Assembly: GCF_005860795.2 (NCBI RefSeq)
Contig: NZ_CP058350.1
Coordinates: forward strand, 160,001-224,000
DNA from: Peteryoungia desertarenae
GTDB lineage: Bacteria > Pseudomonadota > Alphaproteobacteria > Rhizobiales > Rhizobiaceae
DNA length: 64,000 nucleotides
Direction of reading: 5' to 3'
The position numbers and the translations under genes were made by a program. Under the pieces are notes generated by a model. That model had not been told where the DNA came from and searched no databases. It saw nothing but the letters and a program-made list of their open reading frames with translations. Shown one piece after another: positions 7,909 to 17,570 of this stretch; the stretch's first letter is position 1; each line of letters begins with the position of its first letter.

Positions 7909-9089
7909 TGGACCTCTCCGGCAAAACGATCGACACGAGCCTCAAGGCTCGGGCAGCACGGGTTGCCGCCGCTGCTGCGCCCCATGCGGACGACGTGGAC
8001 AAGGCTGGCCGCTTCCCCCGCGAGGCGATCGACGCGATGAAGGCCGAAGGGCTTCTCGGCATTCAGATCCCGGTGGACTGCGGTGGTGAAGGCCGCTCGA
8101 TATCCGAAATTGCAGAACTCTGCACGATCATCGCGCAGGCATGCTCGGCAAGTGCGATGATCTTTGCGATGCACCAGATCAAGGTATCGAGCCTCGTTTC
8201 GCACGGCGTCGAGGCTGAATGGCATCGCCAATTCATGCGCCGCATCTGCTCGGAACAACTGCTGCTGGGATCGGCGACGACGGAAGGCGGGATCGGCGGA
8301 AATCTGCGCAATTCGATCTGCGCGATTGAGGTGGAAGGCGACCGATGCCGGCTGGAAAAGGACGCAACCGTCATTTCCTACGGCAAGCAAGCGGACGCCA
8401 TCCTCATCACGTCGCGCGCCCACAAGGATGCGCCGCCGACCGATCAGGTGATGACTGTCTTCCTGAAGGACCAGTACACGCTGGAGCAGACCCATGTCTG
8501 GGATACCCTTGGCATGCGCGGCACATGCTCCGATGGCTTCCTGTTCAAGGGCGAGGCGCCGGCAGAACAGATCCTGCCGAAACCCTTCGCTGAAATTGCA
8601 GCTCAGTCGATGCTGGCAAGTTCGCACCTTCTCTGGAGTGCCCTCTGGTACGGGATCGCCGTCGACGCTTTCACCAAGGCGCAGACCTTTGTCCGCAACG
8701 CCGCCCGCAAGGCCCCCGGCTCGCAGCCGCCAGGTCTGGTTCAGCTTGCCGAAATGTCGAGCCAGTTGCAGGTGATACGATCCAACATTCAAGCTGGCTT
8801 GAAGAGCTACGAAGATGCGCTGAAGGATCATGACCGCTTGTCATCCATGGGCTTTGCCGTCGCCATGAACAACGTCAAGATCGCGTCCTCCGAAATGATC
8901 CTGCCAGTCATCCATCAGGCGCTGAGGATCTGCGGCATCATGGGCTACAAGAACGGCACGCCTTTCAGCCTCGGCAGGCACCTGCGGGATGCCCACTCGG
9001 CAGAATTGATGATTTCAAACGACCGCATCCTCGGCAATACGTCGACAATGCTGCTGGTCCATAGACAAGAAACCGGACTTCTGGGGTAA
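7908..9089 (+). CDS. Acyl-CoA-dehydrogenase-like flavoprotein of the aminoacyl-carrier-protein cluster
   Basis: 393 residues, the usual length for the FAD-dependent acyl-CoA dehydrogenase fold. The N-terminal helical domain ([18 protein letters not shown]), central beta domain and C-terminal domain ([24 protein letters not shown]) are recognisable. In place of the common Y-E-G-T motif near the C-terminus it reads RILGNTSTM, so the usual catalytic Glu is not at that position. Its start overlaps the carrier-protein stop and the ligase gene follows 5 bases later, so its substrate is probably an aminoacyl group on the carrier protein, as in prolyl-carrier dehydrogenases of antibiotic pathways. 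That is an inference. It has no CoA-thioester pathway genes around it. Confidence 0.82.
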   Translation: MDLSGKTIDTSLKARAARVAAAAAPHADDVDKAGRFPREAIDAMKAEGLLGIQIPVDCGGEGRSISEIAELCTIIAQACSASAMIFAMHQIKVSSLVSHGVEAEWHRQFMRRICSEQLLLGSATTEGGIGGNLRNSICAIEVEGDRCRLEKDATVISYGKQADAILITSRAHKDAPPTDQVMTVFLKDQYTLEQTHVWDTLGMRGTCSDGFLFKGEAPAEQILPKPFAEIAAQSMLASSHLLWSALWYGIAVDAFTKAQTFVRNAARKAPGSQPPGLVQLAEMSSQLQVIRSNIQAGLKSYEDALKDHDRLSSMGFAVAMNNVKIASSEMILPVIHQALRICGIMGYKNGTPFSLGRHLRDAHSAELMISNDRILGNTSTMLLVHRQETGLLG

Positions 9090-9094
9090 TCAAC

Positions 9095-10003
9095 ATGGAT
9101 ATGCAGGTAAGCTTCCTCGACCGCCTTTTTGAAAGCGGACTGCTGATCGAGACGGGCGTCGATGGCCTTTACGGCCGCAGTGGGCAGTTTGAGGATGTGA
9201 TTGCCGCATTCGAACGGCTGATTGACCGCTACGGTGCTGCAGATGGCGCAGAAGCGATCCGCTTTCCTCCCGGCATGAACCGGGCCTACTTCGAAAAAAG
9301 CGGTTACATGAAGAGCTTTCCGCAGCTTGCAGGCACTGTTCATTCCTTCTGCGGCAACGACCACGACCATCTTGGTCTCCTGCAATGCATGGAGGAAGGC
9401 AAGGACTGGACGACGGAGCAGAAGGCGACAGACATCGCCCTCACCCCGGCTGCCTGCTATCCGCTGTATCCGACAATCGCCAAGCGTGGACCGCTTCCGG
9501 CCAAAGGTGGTCTCTTCGACCTGCAATCCTATTGCTTCCGCCATGAACCCTCCAAGGACCCGGCACGTCAGCAGCTCTTCCGTATGCGGGAATATGTCTG
9601 CATGGGCACGGAAGCCGACGTGACCGCCTTCCGCCAGACATGGATGGACCGCGGCGTCGAAATGATGAAATCCGTGGGTCTTGATGTTGAAATCGATGTG
9701 GCCAACGACCCCTTCTTTGGCCGCGCAGGGCGTCTGCTGGCCAACAACCAACGCGATCAGAACCTGAAGTTCGAGCTTCTCATCCCGGTGACGTCGCAGA
9801 CGAACAAAACGGCCTGCATGAGCTTCAACTATCATCAGGACGCCTTTGGCACGAAATGGGGCCTCTCTCTTGCGGATGGCTCCGTCGCGCACACGGCCTG
9901 CGTCGGTTGGGGTCTTGAGCGAATTGCCCTTGCCCTGTTCGCCAAGCATGGTCTCGATGTAAACATCTGGCCGGAGAATGTCCGAAGGACCCTCTGGGGC
10001 TGA
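9095..10003 (+). CDS. Amino acid:[carrier protein] ligase (atypical seryl-tRNA synthetase homologue)
   Basis: 302 residues, a class II synthetase catalytic core without the tRNA-binding arm of seryl-tRNA synthetase. Homologues in Bradyrhizobium (Bll0957) and Agrobacterium activate glycine or alanine and load it on a dedicated carrier protein, not on tRNA. Visible landmarks are motif 2 near residues 147-167 ([20 protein letters not shown]), motif 3 near 271-282 ([12 protein letters not shown]) and the three expected zinc ligands Cys121, Glu166 and Cys269. ATG 9095 follows the dehydrogenase-like gene by 5 bases. It sits in one operon with its likely carrier-protein partner. The amino acid specificity cannot be read from the sequence with certainty. 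Confidence 0.93.
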   Translation: MDMQVSFLDRLFESGLLIETGVDGLYGRSGQFEDVIAAFERLIDRYGAADGAEAIRFPPGMNRAYFEKSGYMKSFPQLAGTVHSFCGNDHDHLGLLQCMEEGKDWTTEQKATDIALTPAACYPLYPTIAKRGPLPAKGGLFDLQSYCFRHEPSKDPARQQLFRMREYVCMGTEADVTAFRQTWMDRGVEMMKSVGLDVEIDVANDPFFGRAGRLLANNQRDQNLKFELLIPVTSQTNKTACMSFNYHQDAFGTKWGLSLADGSVAHTACVGWGLERIALALFAKHGLDVNIWPENVRRTLWG

Positions 10004-10010
10004 TCCCGAA

Positions 10011-10976
10011 ATGTCTGCAGTCTTTCCCGCACTGAGCCCGGTGGGCCACAAGCCGCATCCACTGCATTCGAGCGAGCGGATGTGGCCGGAAACCAATTGC
10101 TATGTCGACCTCTGGATCGAGGCCCTTCAGGCCCATGGGGTGGAACCATTGGCGATGCTGGGCTTCACCCTGACCCAGGACTTCGAGGGCGACCAGTTCA
10201 CCTTCTTCAAGGTCCCACTCGAGGATCTTGAAGACCTATACAAGATCAGGGTCACTGAATTGGCAATCTTCGATCGTGTCGAAGCCCATGCGCTGGAACA
10301 GATTTCCCGCGGGCGACTCTGCCTCGTGGAGATGGACAGCTACTATATGCCCGACACACAGGGCGTCGGCTATCGTAACGAGCACGGCAAGACGACGGTC
10401 GGCATCAATCGGCTGGATCTGACCGGACGCTCCATGGAATACTTCCATAATGGCGGCTATTTCCGTCTGGAGGGTGAAGACTTCGAGGGTGTGTTCCACC
10501 TGAATACATCGGAGACCGCAATTCCCTTCCTGCCTTATACAGAATTTGCAAAATTTCCCGCTGAACCGACGTCCACGAAACATCAACGCGAAATCGCGGA
10601 CCGATTGCTGAAACGTCATTTTGCAAGGCGTCCGGATGAAAATCCGATCAGGGCCTTCGCGTCAGTCTTCCCGCAGCAAGTGGCGGCGGTGGCCGAGAGA
10701 CCCTTTGATTTCTTTCATAAATACGCCTTCAACACGCTACGCCAATTCGGCGCCAATTTCGAACTTCTGGCCGCTCACCTGAGCTGGCTTGATGCCGTAC
10801 GCCATGAGGCGTCGATCGCCGCAGCTCTTGCCGTCAGCGAAAATGCCAAGACCGTCCAGTTCCAGTTGGCGCGTGCGGTCGCGCGAAAGAAGTTCGAGCC
10901 CCTCGCATCAGCCCTTGATCCGGCGGTCGCGGCGTGGGATCGCTTGATGGAGGATCTGGGCACAAGGCTCGGCTGA
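10011..10976 (+). CDS. DUF1839 family protein of the aminoacyl-carrier-protein cluster
   Basis: 321 residues from ATG 10011; an in-frame ATG at 9978, inside the ligase gene, would add 11 residues and cannot be excluded. The start of the conserved region is the WPETNCYVDLWIE segment near residue 25; other notable segments are DQFTFFKVPLEDLEDLY and the acidic DSYYMPDT. No signal peptide or membrane segment is seen. The family has no function I can state, but its members occur next to aminoacyl-carrier-protein ligases, so it could be the enzyme that takes the aminoacyl group from the carrier. That is only an inference from position. Confidence 0.8.
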   Translation: MSAVFPALSPVGHKPHPLHSSERMWPETNCYVDLWIEALQAHGVEPLAMLGFTLTQDFEGDQFTFFKVPLEDLEDLYKIRVTELAIFDRVEAHALEQISRGRLCLVEMDSYYMPDTQGVGYRNEHGKTTVGINRLDLTGRSMEYFHNGGYFRLEGEDFEGVFHLNTSETAIPFLPYTEFAKFPAEPTSTKHQREIADRLLKRHFARRPDENPIRAFASVFPQQVAAVAERPFDFFHKYAFNTLRQFGANFELLAAHLSWLDAVRHEASIAAALAVSENAKTVQFQLARAVARKKFEPLASALDPAVAAWDRLMEDLGTRLG

Positions 10977-10986
10977 GGGGACCCAC

Positions 10987-13458
10987 ATGGCAGCAGGCAC
11001 GATCTACCTTGGAGCGGACATAAGGCCGCTCGAACAGGGATGGCGCATGCTGGTAACCGAGGCAGGTCGCTACACGGAGCCCTCCGAACTTCATCGCCTG
11101 GCCGTGCGCATTCCGGCAACAGTTCCCGGCACAGTCGCAGCTGCTCTCGCTGACGCAGGTCTTTTCGATCCGGAAAACCCTACGTCACTGCACGACAAGG
11201 ATGCCTGGTATATCCGCTCGCTTGAGGGGGAGAACCCGGGTCCCGCAGTTCTTCGTTTCGAAGGTCTCGCCACATTCGCCGAGATCTATATCAACGGCGA
11301 ACTTCGCCTTTCCTGTAACAGCATGTTCGAGGCCTTCGATCTGGAACTGGACCTGACCGGTCATGACGAGCTGGCCATCTGTTTCCGCGCTCTGACACCG
11401 CATCTTGAAAAACGCGGTCCCCGCGCCCGCTGGCGACAGCAACTCGTCGACCACCAGGGGTTCCGGATGATCCGCACCAGTCTTCTGGGGCGCATGCCCG
11501 GCTGGTGCCCCGAGATCCATCCGCTTGGGCCCTACCGCCCGATCTCGCTGATCCGCAAGGGTCAGCTTGAGCTGGCAGGCCTCACCATCCGCACCGATCT
11601 GCTGGAAGACGGGACAGGTACCGCCAAGGTCGCTTTCAACGCGAGCTCGTCAGAGGTCGAGCTTGTACTCGACTGCGGCGGATACAAGGGAGCGTTCCAA
11701 CCGCAGCCTGACGGGCGATTGGTGGCGAGCCTTTCAATCCCGGATGCTGAACCGTGGTGGCCGAGGACCCATGGCAAGCCGTGTCTTCATGAACTGGGGC
11801 TGACAGTTGATGGACAACGTCACTCACTCGGCCTGATTGGGTTTCGAAGGATCGAGGTGGACAAGGGCCCAGACGGCCAGGGCTTCGCGTTGAAGATCAA
11901 TGGCGAACGCATCTTTTGCCGGGGTGCTGTCTGGACAAATGCCGACATTCTGCGCCTCCCAGGTTTTTCCGAGCACTACGCCCCCTGGCTTCTAAAAGCT
12001 GCGGAAGCAAACATGAACATGATCCGCATTGGCGGAACCATGACTTATGAGAGCCGCGATTTCTTCCGACTTTGCGACCAGCTCGGCATCCTCGTCTGGC
12101 AGGATCTGATGCTTGCCAATTACGATTATCCGGTGAAGGACGAGTTGTTCCTCAACGGCTTGAAGGAGGAAGTTCGGCAGCGGCTGACGGACCTTCAGGG
12201 ACATCCATCACTCGCCGTCATCTGCGGCGGCAGCGAGGTCTTCCAGCAAGGGGCGATGCTAGGTCTGCCTGAAAACGTCTGGAAGAGCCCTCTCTTCACC
12301 GAGATTTTGCCGCAACTGGCATCTGGTCTGCGCCCGGACTGCGTCTATGTCGCCAATTCACCCTGCGACGGGCCCATGCCCTTTTCGCCCAATCGAGGCG
12401 TGACGCATTATTATGGTGTTGGCGCCTATCAGCGCCCGCTTGACGATGTCCGCCGGGCAAATGTTCGCTTTGCCGCCGAATGTCTCGCCTTTGCCCATGT
12501 CCCGCAACAGCAGACCCTTGACCGCCATCTGCCTGTCGCACCCGTTCATGACCCGCGCTGGAAGGCACGGGTCCCGCGCGACCGTAATGCATCCTGGGAT
12601 TTCGAAGACATTCGCGACCACTATGTTGAACGGCTATACGATCTCGACGCCGCCCGCCTTAGACGCGAAGATCTCGCCCGCCATCTCGACCATTCACGAG
12701 CGGTGACAGCAGAGATCATGACCGAGGTCATGGCAGAGTGGCGTCGCGCAGGTTCGGATTGCGGCGGCGCGCTCACCTGGACTTTCCAGGATTTGGTCCC
12801 GGGTCCCGGCTGGGGCCTGATCGATGCGACAGGAGAGCCCAAATCACCCTGGTATGCGCTTCGCCGTGCCTTCAGGCCCGTGCAGTTGAACCTCTTGGAC
12901 GAAGGCACCAACGGCCTCGACATTCATATCCTCAATGATACTGCGGAGACCCTGGTTTCCAATCTTGAGCTAACTTGCCTTCGTGACGGACGACAGGTCG
13001 TCGTCTCGGGTCGCCGAGCATTGGAAGTCGCACCACGAGGAGCTGTGCGATTTGCCGCCACCGACATCTTCGGAGCCTTCTTTGACACGACCTATGCCTT
13101 CCGCTTCGGACCACCGTCGCACGACGTGACAATCGCCCGCCTGCTTGACAGTGAAAGTCAGATCATAGCTGAAGCCTTCCAGTTCCCTCTGGGCAGGAGC
13201 CGTGCCATGCACGCCGCCGAGTTAACGGCTCAATTGGTGGAGACTGACGGTATGTTCTGGCTCCAGATTGAAGCCGACAGATTGGCGCAATCTGTTCATA
13301 TCGAATGTGAAACGCATCGCCCCGAGGATGACTGGTTCCACTGCGCGCCGCATGCGCCACGCGTGATACGGCTCTTGCCACGCAATATCACTTCATCTTC
13401 GACGCGGCCCACCGGCCATATCCACCAGCTCGGCAGCCGATCAACAACAAGCTTCTGA
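10987..13458 (+). CDS. Glycoside hydrolase family 2 protein, beta-mannosidase-like
   Basis: 823 residues from ATG 10987, with GAGGGG just upstream. The order is a sugar-binding jelly-roll domain (RIPATVPGTV... FEGLATFAEIYINGE), an immunoglobulin-like domain, then the TIM-barrel with MNMIRIGG and a GGSE motif where beta-mannosidases carry the acid/base Glu (usually GNNE). A Glu in the segment FAAECLA may be the nucleophile. It has no signal peptide, so it is cytoplasmic. It is the last gene of the aminoacyl-carrier-protein operon and meets the flippase gene convergently with 9 bases between the stops. It may act on a sugar part of the cluster product; the substrate is unknown. Confidence 0.8.
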   Translation: MAAGTIYLGADIRPLEQGWRMLVTEAGRYTEPSELHRLAVRIPATVPGTVAAALADAGLFDPENPTSLHDKDAWYIRSLEGENPGPAVLRFEGLATFAEIYINGELRLSCNSMFEAFDLELDLTGHDELAICFRALTPHLEKRGPRARWRQQLVDHQGFRMIRTSLLGRMPGWCPEIHPLGPYRPISLIRKGQLELAGLTIRTDLLEDGTGTAKVAFNASSSEVELVLDCGGYKGAFQPQPDGRLVASLSIPDAEPWWPRTHGKPCLHELGLTVDGQRHSLGLIGFRRIEVDKGPDGQGFALKINGERIFCRGAVWTNADILRLPGFSEHYAPWLLKAAEANMNMIRIGGTMTYESRDFFRLCDQLGILVWQDLMLANYDYPVKDELFLNGLKEEVRQRLTDLQGHPSLAVICGGSEVFQQGAMLGLPENVWKSPLFTEILPQLASGLRPDCVYVANSPCDGPMPFSPNRGVTHYYGVGAYQRPLDDVRRANVRFAAECLAFAHVPQQQTLDRHLPVAPVHDPRWKARVPRDRNASWDFEDIRDHYVERLYDLDAARLRREDLARHLDHSRAVTAEIMTEVMAEWRRAGSDCGGALTWTFQDLVPGPGWGLIDATGEPKSPWYALRRAFRPVQLNLLDEGTNGLDIHILNDTAETLVSNLELTCLRDGRQVVVSGRRALEVAPRGAVRFAATDIFGAFFDTTYAFRFGPPSHDVTIARLLDSESQIIAEAFQFPLGRSRAMHAAELTAQLVETDGMFWLQIEADRLAQSVHIECETHRPEDDWFHCAPHAPRVIRLLPRNITSSSTRPTGHIHQLGSRSTTSF

Positions 13459-13467
13459 CGTGGATTG

Positions 13468-14985
13468 TCAGAGCCCGCGACCGGCAAAGAGGAAACGGGA
13501 AAGCAGGCCGGTCAAGAACGACACTCGTTTCGGAAGACGGGCCAGCAATCCTTCTATTACCGGCCTGTCACTGTCAGGGAAGGCTTTGAACAGTCTCAGT
13601 CCGATCGGATAGGCAACAATACCCGCAAGAATCGCCAACACGAGGCCTATGAGACCAGTCAAGCCTTCCAGAACCATATATGCGGCTATAGCCGTAAGAA
13701 GTGCGGCACCCATTATGCGTAGAAGCTGCGGACCGAGACTTGCGAGACTGCCATCAAACTCCATGATCTTGAACATCAGACCAATCATGACGATGAGGCT
13801 GAGGATACGGACGATGGCAGCCCCCTCCCCTGCCCACGTCGGAATGAGCAGAAACGAGCCCGCAACCGTGATGACCGCCCCCGCAACACTGATCATCAGA
13901 CGTGCCTTGATCCGATCCTGCGACAACAGATATTGCGTACAAAGGGCCGCAAGGACATAAAGCGGGGCCACCATCGCGAGCAGCACGAGAATAGTCCCGC
14001 TTTCGGCAAAGGCTGGACCGAAAACCGCAGTCACGAGCCGAGGCGCAACGACAGCGAGACCGAAGCTCAGAGGCAGGGTGATATAGGCGAGGTTCCGCAG
14101 GACATTGGCAAAGGTCATAGCAGGCAACCGGCGATGTCCAGCCTTCTGCATTTGCTCCGAATAATAAGGCAGTAGGCTTCCCGTCAGCTGAACTGGCAAC
14201 TGGAGCGCCAGATTGGCCAGCGACAGTGCTACGGCATAGTAGCCGACCATTTCGACCCCGTGGAACCGCTCTAGAAACAAGAGCTCAAGACGGTTGAGAA
14301 AGACCGAGTCGACGACATACATCACCGAAAGAATTGTCGAAGAGCCGGCAAGATAGCGGGAGGACAAGCCGCAATTGTCGGCGCGGTAGCGCAACAGGCC
14401 GAGGGTGTAGAAAAACTGCAGTGTAAAACCGAAGACATAGCCCAAAAGAGCGCCTGGTATGCCGAAAAAGACGGCACCCAGAACGACAGCGGTCAGTTGC
14501 AGCAGTCCCGCCGCAAGCGACATCTTGAAGAAGGTGCCGACCTCCTGCTCGCCCAGCAGCACATTCTTCGAATAGGCACCGATCGACTGGACGATAATCA
14601 AAAGCCCCGTGATCGCGGCAACGCTTGGCGCACTGGTTGCCCAGTGTTCATGGTCTGCCATCCAGACATAGCCGCCATAAACCGCAACGATGATCAGCGT
14701 CGCGATGATCACCGGACGCAGCATGAAGGCGGCAAAACCGCGCCGCTCGGCGAGAGAACGGTTCTGCCCCTTTAATTGCGGTAGAAGCCGCAAAAGGGTG
14801 ACGCCAGTACCAAGTTCTGCGATCAGCGCAGCCGTGAGCGCCAGCCAGAGAGAAAAGGCGATTGTTCCACTTGCGGCGGGACCGAGCAGCCGCGCGGTGA
14901 CAATCGAGCAGATGAAACCGATCAAGAGCAATGTAAGCCCGGCAGCTGCATTGAGAGCCGAGTTCGCAACAACCCGATGGCTCAT
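13468..14985 (-). CDS. Polysaccharide flippase, Wzx/MATE-like
   Basis: 505 residues with about 12-14 hydrophobic segments over the entire length, starting with LTLLLIGFICSIVTARLLGPAA, the typical N-terminus of polysaccharide biosynthesis (RfbX/Wzx) exporters. It should flip lipid-linked oligosaccharide repeat units across the inner membrane. Its start overlaps the stop of the upstream glycosyltransferase gene by 4 bases, making it the third gene of a minus-strand operon of two glycosyltransferases and the flippase. Confidence 0.85.
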   Translation of the reverse strand: MSHRVVANSALNAAAGLTLLLIGFICSIVTARLLGPAASGTIAFSLWLALTAALIAELGTGVTLLRLLPQLKGQNRSLAERRGFAAFMLRPVIIATLIIVAVYGGYVWMADHEHWATSAPSVAAITGLLIIVQSIGAYSKNVLLGEQEVGTFFKMSLAAGLLQLTAVVLGAVFFGIPGALLGYVFGFTLQFFYTLGLLRYRADNCGLSSRYLAGSSTILSVMYVVDSVFLNRLELLFLERFHGVEMVGYYAVALSLANLALQLPVQLTGSLLPYYSEQMQKAGHRRLPAMTFANVLRNLAYITLPLSFGLAVVAPRLVTAVFGPAFAESGTILVLLAMVAPLYVLAALCTQYLLSQDRIKARLMISVAGAVITVAGSFLLIPTWAGEGAAIVRILSLIVMIGLMFKIMEFDGSLASLGPQLLRIMGAALLTAIAAYMVLEGLTGLIGLVLAILAGIVAYPIGLRLFKAFPDSDRPVIEGLLARLPKRVSFLTGLLSRFLFAGRGL

Positions 14986-16121
14986 GGCGAAGGTCCGGAT
15001 GCTTCCAGACCAAACAGCCGCTCAACCGTTTCTTCCCAGTCCAGAATCGATGAAACGTCGATACTGTTGCGATCGTAGGACATGGCGCATCGGAATGCGG
15101 CAAGCATGGAAGCGGCTTCACCGGGTCGATAGCCACTGACATGATCGCGACCGGTCGCTGCGAAGTCTGGCGCAACAATCGGTAGACGACAATAGCTGTA
15201 CTGGATCATTTTCAGGCTCGACTGGCTGAGATAGTCGGCATCCTTACTGGGTCGGTAGGACGCAAGGCCGATATCGGCAAACTTGATGAAGGGTACAATT
15301 GCAGAAAACGGTACTTCGCCATGCACCACGATGTTGGAGCGCATCTGGCTGGGCTTTGCGTTGCGCCCAAAGACGTGAAAGTTCCATTCGGGAAATGATA
15401 CTGACAGGACATCGATCAGTTCAGGATCAAACAGCATGTCACCGACGCTGATTGCGTTTCGCTCAGAAGCATAGGGATTGGACGAGGACTGGTCGAACTC
15501 GGCCTTGCTGATGCCATGCGGCAGATAGAGGATCGGCGCATCGGTGGAAAAGTCTGAGCGCAGTGCTTCCGCCATGATGTGCACGAGATCGTAGCTTTGC
15601 AGCGTACGACCGAGTTCTTTCTCGATCACTGGGTGTGCGGAAATTGTCCGAAGACGATCTGCCGCATGATAGATGAAGCGCGCCTTCTGAGCGAGATTGC
15701 GCAATCGAGACGTAAGCAGCGGGCTGGGACCACTCTCTATGAGGATATGACTGTAATCGGTCAACCGTTCTGTCAGGGCGCGCGGCAGGAAAAGCCCGTA
15801 TCGTGCAAAGATGGGACCGGATAGCCGATTGAGCAACGGGAGGCGCAGATTGATCGGATGAAAAGGTGCAACCCAGACGAATTGCTCAAGACGGTCGCCA
15901 AGCCTAACCCAACGATTGGACGGGCGCCGCCTTGCTTCTTGATAGCGTCCATCCCTGATGAGCCGACTGATAGGGCTAAGCCGGCAAATAAGGAAATCCA
16001 CATGGTCACCACGCGCCCGCAGCGCATCCGCCATGAAATGCAGGTCGACCTTGCGGGCTGAGTCCGCGAAGTGATGGCCGGTGACGATCAGAACACGCCG
16101 CATCGCAGAAGCTGACGTCAT
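14982..16121 (-). CDS. Glycosyltransferase, GumK (GT70)-like
   Basis: 379 residues, starting at ATG 16121, which overlaps the preceding gene by 4 bases. The N-terminal Rossmann part begins VLIVTGHHFADSARKVDLHF; the segment FVWVAPFHPINLR and the C-terminal nucleotide-sugar domain (HVFGRNAKP... ADIGLASYRP) resemble GumK, the glucuronosyltransferase of xanthan synthesis. The donor sugar is therefore possibly UDP-glucuronate, but this is only a resemblance. It has no membrane anchor and is probably peripheral at the inner membrane. It lies between a GT4 gene and the flippase gene. Confidence 0.72.
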   Translation of the reverse strand: MTSASAMRRVLIVTGHHFADSARKVDLHFMADALRARGDHVDFLICRLSPISRLIRDGRYQEARRRPSNRWVRLGDRLEQFVWVAPFHPINLRLPLLNRLSGPIFARYGLFLPRALTERLTDYSHILIESGPSPLLTSRLRNLAQKARFIYHAADRLRTISAHPVIEKELGRTLQSYDLVHIMAEALRSDFSTDAPILYLPHGISKAEFDQSSSNPYASERNAISVGDMLFDPELIDVLSVSFPEWNFHVFGRNAKPSQMRSNIVVHGEVPFSAIVPFIKFADIGLASYRPSKDADYLSQSSLKMIQYSYCRLPIVAPDFAATGRDHVSGYRPGEAASMLAAFRCAMSYDRNSIDVSSILDWEETVERLFGLEASGPSP

Positions 16122-17293
16122 GGGCGGCTCGCCTTCAAAGCCTCGGAGTAGACGGCGATATGCCTCTGGGTCACGTCAGCCCAGCCATGGGTGGCTGCGG
16201 CTTGCATCACCGCACCGCGCACTTTTTGCGGATCCTCAACAAGGCGCCGATAGGCGGCCTCGATAGCGGTCGCCGCTGTCTCCGGTTCGGAAAAGTCGGT
16301 GATCTGGACATCAGCATGGCGTCGCTGCAAAGCCAAGTAGGCCTCATTGCCGTGAAGCACGGGCAGTAGTCCGGCACTCATCGCTTCAACGGCGACAAGT
16401 CCGAAACCTTCATAGTCGGAGGCGGAAGCAAAAAGACTGTTGCGGGCAAGAAGACTGCGGATCTGATCATTCTCCAGCCCGACGTGGACGGAAACATGTT
16501 GATCCAGAGCACGGCGTTTTACATTCTCAGCTATGTCGGTCTCGGTCCAGTCGGAGGGTGCTCCTACGATATCAAGATGCCATTGGCGATCTCTCTGCAC
16601 GAGCACGCTTAGGCTGTCGAGCAGGTGATCAAGGCGCTTGTTGGAGGAGAAACGTCCAACCGTCACAATGCTGCGTCGCGGCTCCCTTGACGCAGCATCA
16701 ACAAACTTTGCCACATCGACGCCATTTTCGATCATGACAGCTCGCCCGGCCGCAATCGGCTGAAACATCTCCAGGTCAGATTGGCTGCAACATATGACCG
16801 ATTGATACCCTGTCGCGGAAAGGCGTGTGGCAGTAGAAAACCAGATCCGCTTCAGTGCAGCGTATTTCTTTGTGTGAAAAAACCCCCCATGCGTTGTGGC
16901 AACCAGTGGTTTTCCATGCAGCATTCGGGTCCACGCTAACGCGTCGAAGAAGAAATCAACCCCATGCACGTGCACCAGATCGGCATCACGAATGTGACGG
17001 AACACCTGCGGGGCGATCGGGTAGCGACTGCTGCCACGCCAGGGAATACGAACGACGCCAACTGAGCCAACCTGCTCCCACTTCGGCAATGTTTTTTCTG
17101 GCTGACGAAAGAGCCTGTCAAGGGTCACAACACGGACCCGATATCCATGGTGCTGCAGGTTGGCAGACAGATTGGCAACCACATCTTCAAGCCCGCCCCT
17201 GCTGGGTGCATACTGCCGGACAACATGAACGATCAGTGGGCTGAGGGGCGCGCTGGAATACACACCGTCCTCATGAGGATTTTCGCCCTGCAT
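16118..17293 (-). CDS. GT4-family glycosyltransferase
   Basis: 391 residues. Two Rossmann domains of the GT-B fold: the N-terminal one has the glycine-rich acceptor loop YAPSRGGLEDVV, and the C-terminal one contains VGRFSSNKRLDHLLDSL and the nucleotide-sugar binding motif ASDYEGFGLVAVEAMSAG with the EX7E pattern. It is the first gene of the minus-strand polysaccharide operon, 4 bases overlapping with the next glycosyltransferase. It adds a sugar, retaining configuration, to the growing lipid-linked repeat unit; the specific sugar cannot be predicted. Confidence 0.85.
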   Translation of the reverse strand: MQGENPHEDGVYSSAPLSPLIVHVVRQYAPSRGGLEDVVANLSANLQHHGYRVRVVTLDRLFRQPEKTLPKWEQVGSVGVVRIPWRGSSRYPIAPQVFRHIRDADLVHVHGVDFFFDALAWTRMLHGKPLVATTHGGFFHTKKYAALKRIWFSTATRLSATGYQSVICCSQSDLEMFQPIAAGRAVMIENGVDVAKFVDAASREPRRSIVTVGRFSSNKRLDHLLDSLSVLVQRDRQWHLDIVGAPSDWTETDIAENVKRRALDQHVSVHVGLENDQIRSLLARNSLFASASDYEGFGLVAVEAMSAGLLPVLHGNEAYLALQRRHADVQITDFSEPETAATAIEAAYRRLVEDPQKVRGAVMQAAATHGWADVTQRHIAVYSEALKASRP

Positions 17294-17570
17294 TCTGTAC
17301 CTTTGGATAAAGACTTGGCAGCGGCGAAAACATCTTCGCCGTCACCTTTCGAGTATCATCAAACTCTTAATGACCCGTATGTGGCCTGGTGGATTCCCCT
17401 CATATTGATCAGTTGTTAACCATGCTCTGCAATAGTCTCAAGATGCTACGGCGGTCTCTTCAGGGACAGCGCAAGCGTAAGCATTGCCTCGGAAAAACGG
17501 CTTCTGTCCGTTGCCGGGTCAAACTCGAAAACACCAAGTAAGCCGGCGTTATCATCCGGGGCAGGGAAAA

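Noticed and set aside
8945..10096. 383-codon minus-strand frame
   Set aside because: Antisense to the amino acid:carrier-protein ligase; codon pattern follows the real gene.
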